DNA of 25,144 nucleotides. It comes from an uncultured Prevotellaceae bacterium. GTDB lineage: Bacteria > Bacteroidota > Bacteroidia > Bacteroidales > Bacteroidaceae. A program made the translations under genes and the position numbers. The DNA is taken from NCBI GenBank assembly GCA_902775075.1, contig CACYKX010000050.1, positions 1 through 25,144 on the forward strand. Direction: 5' to 3'. The notes beneath the pieces were generated by a model. The model was given only the letters and a program-made list of their open reading frames with translations. It made no database searches and was not told the DNA's origin. Positions 16,101-23,162 of this stretch are shown here, one piece after another (position 1 is the stretch's first letter; every line of letters begins with the position of its first letter).

Positions 16101-16592
16101 TTGCTGCGGCAAAATTTGAAGAACCTGTCTCAAACATCCAAGTTCCATTGGATTTCCCATTTGGTAACGGACAAGATAGAACTTGATACAGATTACGTCA
16201 CTGATGAAAAAGTGGCGATGGGCGACAAACCGATCACTGAAATCATCAATTTGAAACTCTACTTGAATTTCAAACAACTGACCGTGGCAAGAAAGACGAT
16301 GAAGTGCCAGGGATGTCAGATGGAAAAGGGCGAGAATAGCCTTGTCATCAGAATACATGGTGGTGATAACCGCACAATGGTGTGTGATGAAAATCAGTGT
16401 ATGGTGTTATGCTGCTGGATGATGCGTAAGCATGATTGGTTGGTAAAGGAGTTGGGCGCACTGAAGGAATATCTCTTCTCTGTGAACAACTCCCTGTTCA
16501 AAACTGAAATCAATTTCGTCATTAACTATCGTGATGACATGAAACTTGATGCTGATATGTTTGACAGCGTACAGGACTATTTGGATGCGTAA
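13188..16592 (+). CDS. reverse transcriptase fused to a C-terminal HD domain, 1134 aa
   Basis: The N-terminal half is a reverse transcriptase: motif A with D212 in VSLDIKNFFPSI, motif B GIPQGLPQS (residues 285-293), and motif C Y321-V-D323-D324. The preceding FRPMHTARLIDQI fits RT motif 2. A charged helical linker (about 430-480) leads to a long uncharacterised middle part. The C-terminal third is an HD-type metal-dependent phosphohydrolase: H777-N-E-E-H781, then H816-D817 in CYLHDIS, a further SESHG, and RMADLLD (D959, D962). A cysteine-rich stretch follows (about 1040-1080, CQGCQ... CDENQC), possibly a zinc knuckle. No maturase or HNH domain is seen, so it is not an ordinary group II intron protein; it resembles the Abi/unknown-group RTs of phage defence. 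I infer cDNA or template-free DNA synthesis with the primase, and an HD effector that may cleave nucleotides. It starts by an ATGA overlap on the 220-aa gene. Confidence 0.88.
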   Translation: MKRFRMMEQMKLLDKILDERNIFNSIFCLESYVFDRGLLDTDNPVISCTEDGEIVGTIAGNDLELFYALADKYNVELIEKVIALCQVKLKRVLSDKDSLFSAKVYFKLKNYDADTQTLNFRPMHTARLIDQICMVSILNCLMFDDDLGKGERKLSDLSKLLPHNFYGNIPCTDVQYLFHRWQTKYKEYTNEVIEHCRAYQQNHSYLTEVSLDIKNFFPSISPKMLYDYIVSKLSKTYENDKDMLGMAVAKLLYFRIDKKNVEPWKDYYYPVGTDLTGVEEYMNCGIPQGLPQSYFFGNLCMIEVKRLLMKDECFKGDAYFYVDDSVIYIQAKLDDETFKEKISNLNTSLEEWCKEKEDSPSDLEKHIGTECLTFQKKLSYNIHFHEDGKSVFTHIDDTDNQYGPIVNITRETYMNSNLAYNLDEVDDHVSLQKLEALDKVISKEIKELTKKQKEGEENGKKGNAVDSRLKLLRRFKKFFLYRNRLLKIREAGGPNDDIQDEFRTRFLAKSNDAASFFEQFDEDIFLSEYRLLIQKLPKKGAENFGQEIADFETGLMLSCQEQLEGRQQYLFYAKDARTACMMKSLTQDSYASLVKWAKENFSGLKSMDPGKQMSKFREFLLPAEAEGNDINLQRIFGMQVDGFEGKKFTRFVMKASAEYQRRILNVYFSEIMDVAPSDALAFTKMNARRLRYSELRILAYLRNQKFDLEVFEEFIEHIKEKDVSNQMGIDMGILEVLNIFIRNVSKPEWVDTLIKTHRLTKGLWYNGSKFLNSYTLHNEEHAVTLITKSLELTNRIDYFVLKDIDFYILFLACYLHDISMVIHPDLGRLSSENGKNLVLISELMNQMEDAVSEFGKIDLKDKKNSRYKNAGRFLVEVFNQVYGYFETLVRDNHAKDSAKFIRDRSNSLLNYLEPTLLSFVAKVSESHGYDAMDVYGLKSRAKDDTISIKYLMILIRMADLLDVANDRVNYHLLRQNLKNLSQTSKFHWISHLVTDKIELDTDYVTDEKVAMGDKPITEIINLKLYLNFKQLTVARKTMKCQGCQMEKGENSLVIRIHGGDNRTMVCDENQCMVLCCWMMRKHDWLVKELGALKEYLFSVNNSLFKTEINFVINYRDDMKLDADMFDSVQDYLDA

Positions 16593-16614
16593 AATATTAA
16601 ATTCTCAAATTTAT

Positions 16615-16645
16615 TTTGTAGATTCATATATTTTTTATATCTTTG
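16615..16645 (+). promoter_or_regulatory. Bacteroidetes-type promoter, TTTG-N19-TATCTTTG
   Basis: TTTG at 16615-16618, a 19-bp AT-rich spacer, and TATCTTTG at 16638-16645 match the primary sigma consensus of Bacteroides (TTTG / TAnnTTTG) completely. Transcription should start near 16650-16655. It lies 23 nt after the RT-HD stop, so it begins a new unit: the leader/ncRNA region and probably the STAND-ApeA operon. Confidence 0.8.
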
Positions 16646-16810
16646 CAACCGTGAATGCATTGTGTATTCTTTGTTCTTTGGCTATCTGGCTTCGTTGCAT
16701 TGCCAGCGGTATATGATGACCCTGTGATAACTGTACTTTCGTTAGCAAGTGCAGTAATGAGAGTGATAGGAAATATTTACAAACTTTTTACAATCATAGG
16801 AGGAAGGCAA

Positions 16811-16987
16811 ATGAGAAATCTAAGCAATATAATCAAAAAGAAGTTGACAGCAGGAGTAGAGATGCTCCTGGTAGTGGGGAATATGGGGGAGGCTATTGTG
16901 TACCCACTGCCAAGTAACGAGGTGTTAGTATATTCCCCCGCCAAATATTCTTCAACTTTATATAATTACCCTTCTCACATTTGGTGA
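16811..16987 (+). CDS. possible 58-aa small protein or leader ORF
   Basis: ATG 16811 follows AGGAGGAAGG at good distance, one of the best ribosome sites in the window. The peptide has a basic amphipathic start (MRNLSNIIKKKLTAG) and a later part, EAIVYPLPSNEVLVYSPAKY. The same frame is open up to ATG 16655, which would give 110 aa, but that ATG sits almost on the predicted transcription start. The stop lies within a strong hairpin, so translation could control its folding. No family recognised. Confidence 0.4.
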   Translation: MRNLSNIIKKKLTAGVEMLLVVGNMGEAIVYPLPSNEVLVYSPAKYSSTLYNYPSHIW

Positions 16988-16994
16988 GGAGGGT
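16968..16994 (+). terminator. strong hairpin, possible attenuator or terminator
   Basis: ACCCTTCTCAC (16968-16978), a 5-nt loop ATTTG, and GTGAGGAGGGT (16984-16994) pair over 11 positions with one G-U. The following bases (TCTATTGTATATA) are AU-rich but contain no clean T run. It overlaps the stop codon of the 58-aa ORF, which suits an attenuator coupled to translation. Confidence 0.5.
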
Positions 16995-17072
16995 TCTATT
17001 GTATATATACAAGCTTGCCTGTAGAAGATATATTAAGAAAGAGTTTTCTTTTTATACGATGTGAATTAGAAT

Positions 17073-17303
17073 ATGACGCAAGATGAGAAATGGATAGTGA
17101 GGTATCTGGATGTGATGGGGTTTCTGGATGAGAATCACAGAAATCCGTCTAAGCACCGAATCGAGGAGCATGATATGCTTAATTGGCTGAAGGCTAACCG
17201 TAAAGCCTTAAATGCAGGGAAGATGAAACTGGAGAGGGTAGAGAAGTTTCGAAAACTTCTGGAAATGACGGAACTTTATAAACGTAAGAATCAGTATCAA
17301 TAA
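17073..17303 (+). CDS. small helicase-associated-domain-like protein, 76 aa
   Basis: A small, basic, helical protein of the pattern W-x(4)-Y-x(3)-GFLDENHRNPSKH... LNWLKANRKALNAGKM... RVEKFRKLLEM, which resembles a single helicase-associated (HA) repeat: an aromatic start, a conserved N-P-S turn, a W-L-K/R-N-R-K helix and a final helix. HA repeats probably bind nucleic acid. Stand-alone copies, as I recall, occur in Bacteroidales accessory regions. It ends three bases before the ATG of the giant STAND gene, so it should be translated together with it. Possible roles are a DNA-binding regulator or a cofactor of the STAND protein; both are inference. Confidence 0.65.
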   Translation: MTQDEKWIVRYLDVMGFLDENHRNPSKHRIEEHDMLNWLKANRKALNAGKMKLERVEKFRKLLEMTELYKRKNQYQ

Positions 17304-17306
17304 ATC

Positions 17307-20300
17307 ATGTCAAATTCCAACAACGTAAAATACACGCAAAGAGGTGAACGCGCTGCGATGGGGGGCTACCTGCCGCAGTACGATGCGTTTGCCATTGGTG
17401 TATATGATGCCATGCAAGCCGGAGTTCTAGAAGAAATCCGTGTGGCAGACATGGAGGACAATGTTGGGAAATTGGATGATATAGTATATGCCACACAAGA
17501 TGGCGTACATGCATATCAACTGAAATACAGCAAGACGGAAGCACAAATGGCTTATCCTGCCTTCAGAGATTTGATAGGCGACATAGTAGAAGGATGGCGC
17601 AAGCTAAAGAAAACATATGTTGACAAAACGGTATATCCCTACCTGATGACGAACAAGAGTCTGACAGAGGGTGATAATACCATTAAAGCACTTGTGGATA
17701 AAGACGCAGGAGGCTTCAAAGCATACGAACATGAAGTGCTGGAGAAACTGAAATCAGGTGAACCTATTGATGCAAAATGGGATAAGGCGGTAAAGGAACT
17801 GCAAACCAGATCAACCCTAACGCAAGAGGAATGGGGCGAATTCTGGAAGGTGTTCACATTTTTGCATGACTATGCCCAGGAGACAATTGAGATAGCAAGG
17901 GCTAACGAAGACCAGCGCACCTACGACATCATTTGTATCAACAGGATGATACAGGAGATGGCTGCAGGAAAGGGTTATCAGATAAAGTTGACGGTCAGGG
18001 AGATTATTACCCGCTTGAATTGGGAAAAACGCTTTGAAACGAAGTTTGACCACAATCTGAATGTTCCAGAAGATTCATACGTGCCAAATGCACAGGGTTT
18101 GTCCTTGTTGGATGCTGCAATTCAAGGAAAAACCAGAGGTTATGTATTCTTGAAAGGGTCTCCGGGTGCCGGTAAGTCAACTTTACTGACACAGTGGACA
18201 AGGAACATCAAGAACCCCTCGGTGAGGTTTTATGCCTTTGACTTCTTGAATCCTTCGTCGCAAAGGAATAATGACAGCAGTCGTGGCAGTGGGCTGATAT
18301 TCCTGCATGACATCATACTCCAGATACGCGAAACGGGAGTGGAGGGTAATAGAACGATATTGCCCAATATGGACGCTGAAGCCCTGAGGAATAGATTCTA
18401 TGCACAGTTAGATGCTATTTCCGAGCAGTTCAAAAAGACAGGAATTCCATTTGTAATCATTGTTGATGGGCTTGACCATATTACAAGAGAATACACAGCG
18501 TGTCTGCAAACGCTGATGAAGGTGCTGCCTTCACCGACGGACATTCCTGAAGGTGTTGTCTTTGTGCTGGGTAGTCAGCACTATGACCATTTAGGGCTCA
18601 ACCCTGCTATAGAGAAAGAAATTCTGGTGGCAGGAAACTTAGTGGAGATGCCATCCTTAAGTCGGGATGAATCTGCTAATTTGTGCAAAAAACTCTTGCC
18701 TCCAGCACTGATAACAGAAGAAGTACAGGAGAAATGTTGGAAGAAATCGCTTGGACATCCGCTGTATTTACGTTACCTCCTGAATCATATTGTGACGGCA
18801 GGTGTAGCGGTGATTGAAACATTGGATGATTCTCCTGAAGGTGTTGAGGACTACTATGCACGAATTGTCGGGACACGCCTCGAAGATGTTGATGTGAGGG
18901 ATGCGCTGGGCCTTGTGGCAAGAATAAGCGGGAACATATTGCTGGATGACGTTCGGGATTTGTGTAAAAAGAATGCCTTGCTGGTCATAAAAAACCAGAT
19001 GTGGCATCTGTTCAAATATGATGAGGGAGGGCAGTCGTTGGCGTTCTTCCACAATTCATTCCGCCAATATCTGTTGAACAAGACAGCTGAAGAGATTCTC
19101 ACAGGGAAATATTCGAAGACAGAGGAGATAGACTATTATAAACGCTTAGCTGAACACTTCAAGGATGGCTGGGAGAAAGGGTATTACCTTTATTATGCAG
19201 AAGAGTATGACCAGTTCTTGACGCAGATGAGTCCTGAAAGGTTGTACAAACAGACCCAGAACTACCGACCGCTATGGAGTGTGACAAGGGATTTGAGAAG
19301 GGGTGTCGAAATAGCCAGAAGGAAGAAAGACCCGTACATGCTTGTCCGTTATCTGTTCTTGGAGAATCAAATCTCTCAGATGGATAATCAAGACTATTCT
19401 GTGTTATCATTGACGGAAGACTTCATCCATACTGGGCGCAGTACACTGGCTAAGGCTATTGTAAGAGAGGGGCGGCATTTATACTGCTCACAGGAATATG
19501 CCATGACATTGGCCGTGGAGTATTTCAACACGGGCGACAAAGACGAAGCAAATCTGTTGTTTGCTCTTTCCTATCCCGAATTCCTTTCACATAAGCCTGA
19601 AGACCGTCGTAATACATACCGTGAACTCAAAGATAAAAAGGAATATCTGGCAGATTGGGTTCGAACGGCAGGCTATTTCCTTGAATGGGCTGACATAGAA
19701 AGGCAGATTGCCATATTCATCCCTTATCTGACGGAGCTTGCTGCACACGATAATGAGAGTTTTGATGTTGATGAATTTAGGCATAGGCTGATACTGTCGT
19801 ATTTAGAGTCTCTGACAGCGCAGAATCGCTGGGATGAATTTGAGGCAATGATATTGTCGCTTGGAAAAAACAATGCTTCCTTGTATGTTGCATTCAGTGC
19901 TTATGACAATGCCATAATTCATCTGAGTCAGCAAAAGGGTGACAAGTCGCAGTTGACCCGCTATTTCTCAGAGGAAGAAAAGGTTTATGCTGCCCTGCCT
20001 CAGGATAGTATCCACAATATGGTGATGGCCAATCTGACGGAACGGAGTAATCAAGTGGCTGAGACAGTAATGGGTTATCTCAACAAGGTTAGATGGGAAG
20101 ATATTGGCTCCTATTACATGGACGTTAGCCAGAAGTTTGAAACCATCAAGCCGCATATCTTCTATGTGAAGACCAGAGCCAAGTATGGGGTCTTAGACAA
20201 AATGACTTCTTTGGTGCCGGACAACCCGGATCATGAGGACAACGATCTGATGGTGAATTATGCAAGACGTGTGTTCAGCATAGCCCAGATGGCTGGGAAG

Positions 20301-23156
20301 GCATTGGTGGGGGTGACGGATGCCGGTTTCTTGAAACTGGTTTCGTTGAGCCTCGGTTATTTTGACACATTAGAACCTCCGCTCGCTCAGCATAACAGAT
20401 ATTCTTATCCCATCTCTCAGCAGAGGAAGGATTTCTATGAATTTGTTGTCGAAATGGCCGCAGACTTTGGAGGGGAAATGATAGACAAGGTGGCGCAGGC
20501 ATTTGAACACTATTTTTCAGAATCTTCGTGTCGTGCGGACGGAGCATCGCAGCGAATGGCCATTATGGCATTATTCAGGGAAGGCTACGACCCAGAATGG
20601 TGCAAGTGCCAGTTAGAAAGAGTGGATGGGCTGATTATGACGTGGAAAGACCTTGATGGGCGTGTGAGCGAATCGCTGAAGCAAGGCAAAGCATGGTTGG
20701 AGATGGGCTATTATAACAAAGCAGAGGCTTATTTCCACCAAATGATAGAAGAGACATTCGGGGTGGGCTACCGAAAGGATTCACAGCCTACTCTGTTTGC
20801 AGAATGGCTGGGGGAAGCAATACAACGGGAGCCGGAACACGCCACAGAACATGTACATTGGCTGACTTCGAGGTTGCGATACATTGACGAAATAGCAGAG
20901 ACAAGAACAGCATATAGGGCAGCAAACAGGTTGTTGCACGAAACCTTGAAATATAATCTCCGTTCGGGACTTAAACTCGCCTTCTGGTTGCTTGATGAAG
21001 AATTTGAATATTATCAGTCTGTGTCGTCTGCGCTGCTGCACATATTATTGGCGAAATCGGAAAAAGCAGAAGAGTATCTTTCGCTGTTCAGACTGTTTAC
21101 CGACCTGCATCTATATAACGATGAGAACGATGTGTACGATTTAAGTACCTCATTGTTGCAGGCCATCATCACCCACGGCAAGCGCATACTGGGTGGAGAC
21201 TTCAATAGAGTAATTCCCCAATTGCAGCAAAAGATAAAGACCGAGTGCCCGGAGAATATCGTGGAAGGGCTGTTAAAGAGTCTGGATGAAGTGCTGCTGC
21301 CCAAAGAATCGACTCTAAGTGATGACTCTGACAGAGAAAGAGACCAGAAACTGGCAGAAGCTAAAGCATTGCTGGAGAAGGGTCAAATCAGTGCAGCATG
21401 GAATGCGGCTATGGAAGCCTTATCGGATTCGACACAATCGGGCTGGTCAAGGTTTTATGATGGTGGATCACGGATTAACATTTGCAAAGTGCTGCAAGAG
21501 ATAGACCTCCAAAAGGGGCGTGATTTCACTTTGGATTTGTTTGCAAGTGACATTCCTGGTGGTTATGCATACGGGACTTTGCCATATTTGGACGAGATAG
21601 TACCCTTGTTGACCGAACAGGTTGATTACAAGCGACTCTTTGATGAAGAGTTTGCATACATGAACAGGATACTGCGGGAGGATACTGTAAACAATGGTGA
21701 CAAACCAGACATTACACCAGATAACAGCACTGTATGCGAGATAATACGGGATTGGCTGCTGTTTCTTGCTAAAATGCCAGTCATCAGTGTGTCTGAACGG
21801 GCAAAGATTCAATTGGCTAGGCTTTATGATGAAACAGACACAGCATTGGCACTTTCTTTTGGCGATGTGGATAATGAATTACTTGGGTTAGAGATTGGGG
21901 GCTATCTTGCTGAAATTTGGTCTGCTCGTTTGCCGGAATTCGTTGAACAGGCGCGTAAAAGTGCTGTCTCGCCAAATTATCAATACAGGCTTTACGCTGC
22001 GAAAATCCTGAACGCGCTTGGTGAACCCATTCCAGAAGCGCCGCATAAAACGCTGCCAGCTACATATGGTCTCAGTTTTTCTCCGGCAGAAGCAAAACCA
22101 TTGAGTTGGTTGCCGGGTGAAGACCATTCTTTGGACATTGACTGGAAGAATGCCAGCAGTGTGATGGGTGTTGCCTCGCACTGGAGCGGCTACCTGGCAT
22201 ACTGTGCTGATATAGAACAGCGTACTCTGGATTACAGGGCTGTGGAGTTGATGAAAAAATACGGTATGGCAGGTGATGGAAATGTTGCTGAAGATAAACG
22301 CATTATGCATCACTACGACCAAATAGGTTTGAGATGCCCTTACAGAAAAGCACATGCTATAGCCGCGTTGAACGGTATGCTGGAGGTCGCCTCGGAACTG
22401 AAGGACGGTGGTGCGGTGAAAGTTCGTTACCATGACAGTGTGTTTGTTTCACGGGATTTCTCAAACATACGCATCATTGCGCAAAGTAAGCCCGACTTTG
22501 TCCATAGGCTAGCTCCGGCAGGAGAATGGGGCGTGAATAAAGATTGGATGGACAACGCTGACAAATGCATCAGGTTTAACGAACCATTGCCAGAGTATGA
22601 CGATGGCATCGTGATAGGAGAGTATACCCATTTGAAGAAAGTTGGTGATAATCCCGCTTTTGAAGAATATGAGGCAAAAATAAGTTTTTTCCCAGATAAG
22701 ACATATAGTGAAGGTAGTTCTATCTTCGGAGACAGCCCGTTTATGCAGCCTACTTCAAATTATCTCGAATTGGGTGAGCAAGACTCGGAGGCTATTTTAC
22801 TGAGGGGTGGTTACTATACTGACTTCTCAAACAAGAGCCATTGGATTGCCTTTAATCCCGCTCTTGCTTACACCATAGGATGGATACCATCAGAAGATGG
22901 CTGCTTTGCTTGGAATGATGAAAAGGGAGTGAGAATGGTGGAGTCTATATATTGGCAAAGCGGAAATACCAATATGAATACCAGAGACCATTATGAAACC
23001 GGAGAGGGATGGTTTATTGTGGTCAGCAAGGAAGCGATGTATGCTATTATGGAAATAGCAACGGTATATGTCCATAAGAAGGTTACGCGTCGGCGGGGTT
23101 CCAATCTTGCTGATACGACTCATCAAGCGTACAGCGTAGAAACGATGGAGGGGTAA
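17307..23156 (+). CDS. Avs-like STAND ATPase with N-terminal Cap4-like nuclease, 1949 aa
   Basis: The N-terminal domain (about residues 1-230) has a PD-(D/E)xK-type pattern, GKLDDIVY (about 52-59) and AYQLKY (about 69-74), close to the DUF4297/Cap4 nuclease of anti-phage proteins. Next comes an NTPase: Walker A KGSPGAGKST (about 283-292), Walker B FVIIVDGLDHI (about 380-390), and a GHPLYLRYL sensor as in STAND NTPases. The middle (about 650-1550) is helical repeat, TPR-like. The last 400 residues are beta-rich with many aromatics and not recognised. Avs proteins work this way: the repeats bind a phage protein, the NTPase oligomerises and the nuclease cuts DNA. The size fits Avs (about 1500-2000 aa). 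It follows the HA-like gene by 3 nt and precedes an ApeA-like gene by 6 nt. No break in the frame. Confidence 0.82.
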   Translation: MSNSNNVKYTQRGERAAMGGYLPQYDAFAIGVYDAMQAGVLEEIRVADMEDNVGKLDDIVYATQDGVHAYQLKYSKTEAQMAYPAFRDLIGDIVEGWRKLKKTYVDKTVYPYLMTNKSLTEGDNTIKALVDKDAGGFKAYEHEVLEKLKSGEPIDAKWDKAVKELQTRSTLTQEEWGEFWKVFTFLHDYAQETIEIARANEDQRTYDIICINRMIQEMAAGKGYQIKLTVREIITRLNWEKRFETKFDHNLNVPEDSYVPNAQGLSLLDAAIQGKTRGYVFLKGSPGAGKSTLLTQWTRNIKNPSVRFYAFDFLNPSSQRNNDSSRGSGLIFLHDIILQIRETGVEGNRTILPNMDAEALRNRFYAQLDAISEQFKKTGIPFVIIVDGLDHITREYTACLQTLMKVLPSPTDIPEGVVFVLGSQHYDHLGLNPAIEKEILVAGNLVEMPSLSRDESANLCKKLLPPALITEEVQEKCWKKSLGHPLYLRYLLNHIVTAGVAVIETLDDSPEGVEDYYARIVGTRLEDVDVRDALGLVARISGNILLDDVRDLCKKNALLVIKNQMWHLFKYDEGGQSLAFFHNSFRQYLLNKTAEEILTGKYSKTEEIDYYKRLAEHFKDGWEKGYYLYYAEEYDQFLTQMSPERLYKQTQNYRPLWSVTRDLRRGVEIARRKKDPYMLVRYLFLENQISQMDNQDYSVLSLTEDFIHTGRSTLAKAIVREGRHLYCSQEYAMTLAVEYFNTGDKDEANLLFALSYPEFLSHKPEDRRNTYRELKDKKEYLADWVRTAGYFLEWADIERQIAIFIPYLTELAAHDNESFDVDEFRHRLILSYLESLTAQNRWDEFEAMILSLGKNNASLYVAFSAYDNAIIHLSQQKGDKSQLTRYFSEEEKVYAALPQDSIHNMVMANLTERSNQVAETVMGYLNKVRWEDIGSYYMDVSQKFETIKPHIFYVKTRAKYGVLDKMTSLVPDNPDHEDNDLMVNYARRVFSIAQMAGKALVGVTDAGFLKLVSLSLGYFDTLEPPLAQHNRYSYPISQQRKDFYEFVVEMAADFGGEMIDKVAQAFEHYFSESSCRADGASQRMAIMALFREGYDPEWCKCQLERVDGLIMTWKDLDGRVSESLKQGKAWLEMGYYNKAEAYFHQMIEETFGVGYRKDSQPTLFAEWLGEAIQREPEHATEHVHWLTSRLRYIDEIAETRTAYRAANRLLHETLKYNLRSGLKLAFWLLDEEFEYYQSVSSALLHILLAKSEKAEEYLSLFRLFTDLHLYNDENDVYDLSTSLLQAIITHGKRILGGDFNRVIPQLQQKIKTECPENIVEGLLKSLDEVLLPKESTLSDDSDRERDQKLAEAKALLEKGQISAAWNAAMEALSDSTQSGWSRFYDGGSRINICKVLQEIDLQKGRDFTLDLFASDIPGGYAYGTLPYLDEIVPLLTEQVDYKRLFDEEFAYMNRILREDTVNNGDKPDITPDNSTVCEIIRDWLLFLAKMPVISVSERAKIQLARLYDETDTALALSFGDVDNELLGLEIGGYLAEIWSARLPEFVEQARKSAVSPNYQYRLYAAKILNALGEPIPEAPHKTLPATYGLSFSPAEAKPLSWLPGEDHSLDIDWKNASSVMGVASHWSGYLAYCADIEQRTLDYRAVELMKKYGMAGDGNVAEDKRIMHHYDQIGLRCPYRKAHAIAALNGMLEVASELKDGGAVKVRYHDSVFVSRDFSNIRIIAQSKPDFVHRLAPAGEWGVNKDWMDNADKCIRFNEPLPEYDDGIVIGEYTHLKKVGDNPAFEEYEAKISFFPDKTYSEGSSIFGDSPFMQPTSNYLELGEQDSEAILLRGGYYTDFSNKSHWIAFNPALAYTIGWIPSEDGCFAWNDEKGVRMVESIYWQSGNTNMNTRDHYETGEGWFIVVSKEAMYAIMEIATVYVHKKVTRRRGSNLADTTHQAYSVETMEG

Positions 23157-23162
23157 AGTGTT

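Larger units (their letters stand above)
16650..17072 (+). ncRNA. structured leader or candidate ncRNA between RT-HD and STAND modules
   Basis: From the predicted transcription start to the next confident gene there are about 420 nt. Inverted repeats seen are CAGGAG (16851-16856) with CTCCTG (16865-16870); GGTAGTGGG (16870-16878) with CCCACTGCC (16903-16911, one G-U); GGGGAATAT (16876-16884) with ATATTCCCC (16930-16938); and a strong hairpin at 16968-16994. The second and third share bases 16876-16878, so they exclude each other, as in attenuators and switches. A 58-aa ORF overlaps the same bases. Either this is a regulated 5' leader of the downstream operon, or a separate RNA of about 345 nt, possibly the partner of the adjacent RT. 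Structures were found by eye, without energy calculation. Confidence 0.4.

Noticed and set aside
13188..16592. Group II intron or retron encoding the reverse transcriptase
   Set aside because: No maturase or HNH domain, no intron domain V-like hairpin, and no msr/msd pair recognised; the RT is translated as part of an overlapping three-gene operon and is fused to an HD domain.
16655..16987. 110-aa ORF starting at ATG 16655
   Set aside because: The ATG lies almost on the transcription start predicted from the perfect promoter, with no ribosome site; the in-frame ATG 16811 with AGGAGGAAGG is the better start.
21888..22433. 181-aa ORF on the - strand inside the STAND gene
   Set aside because: Lies fully within an intact 1949-aa gene; no ribosome site and no recognisable motif.
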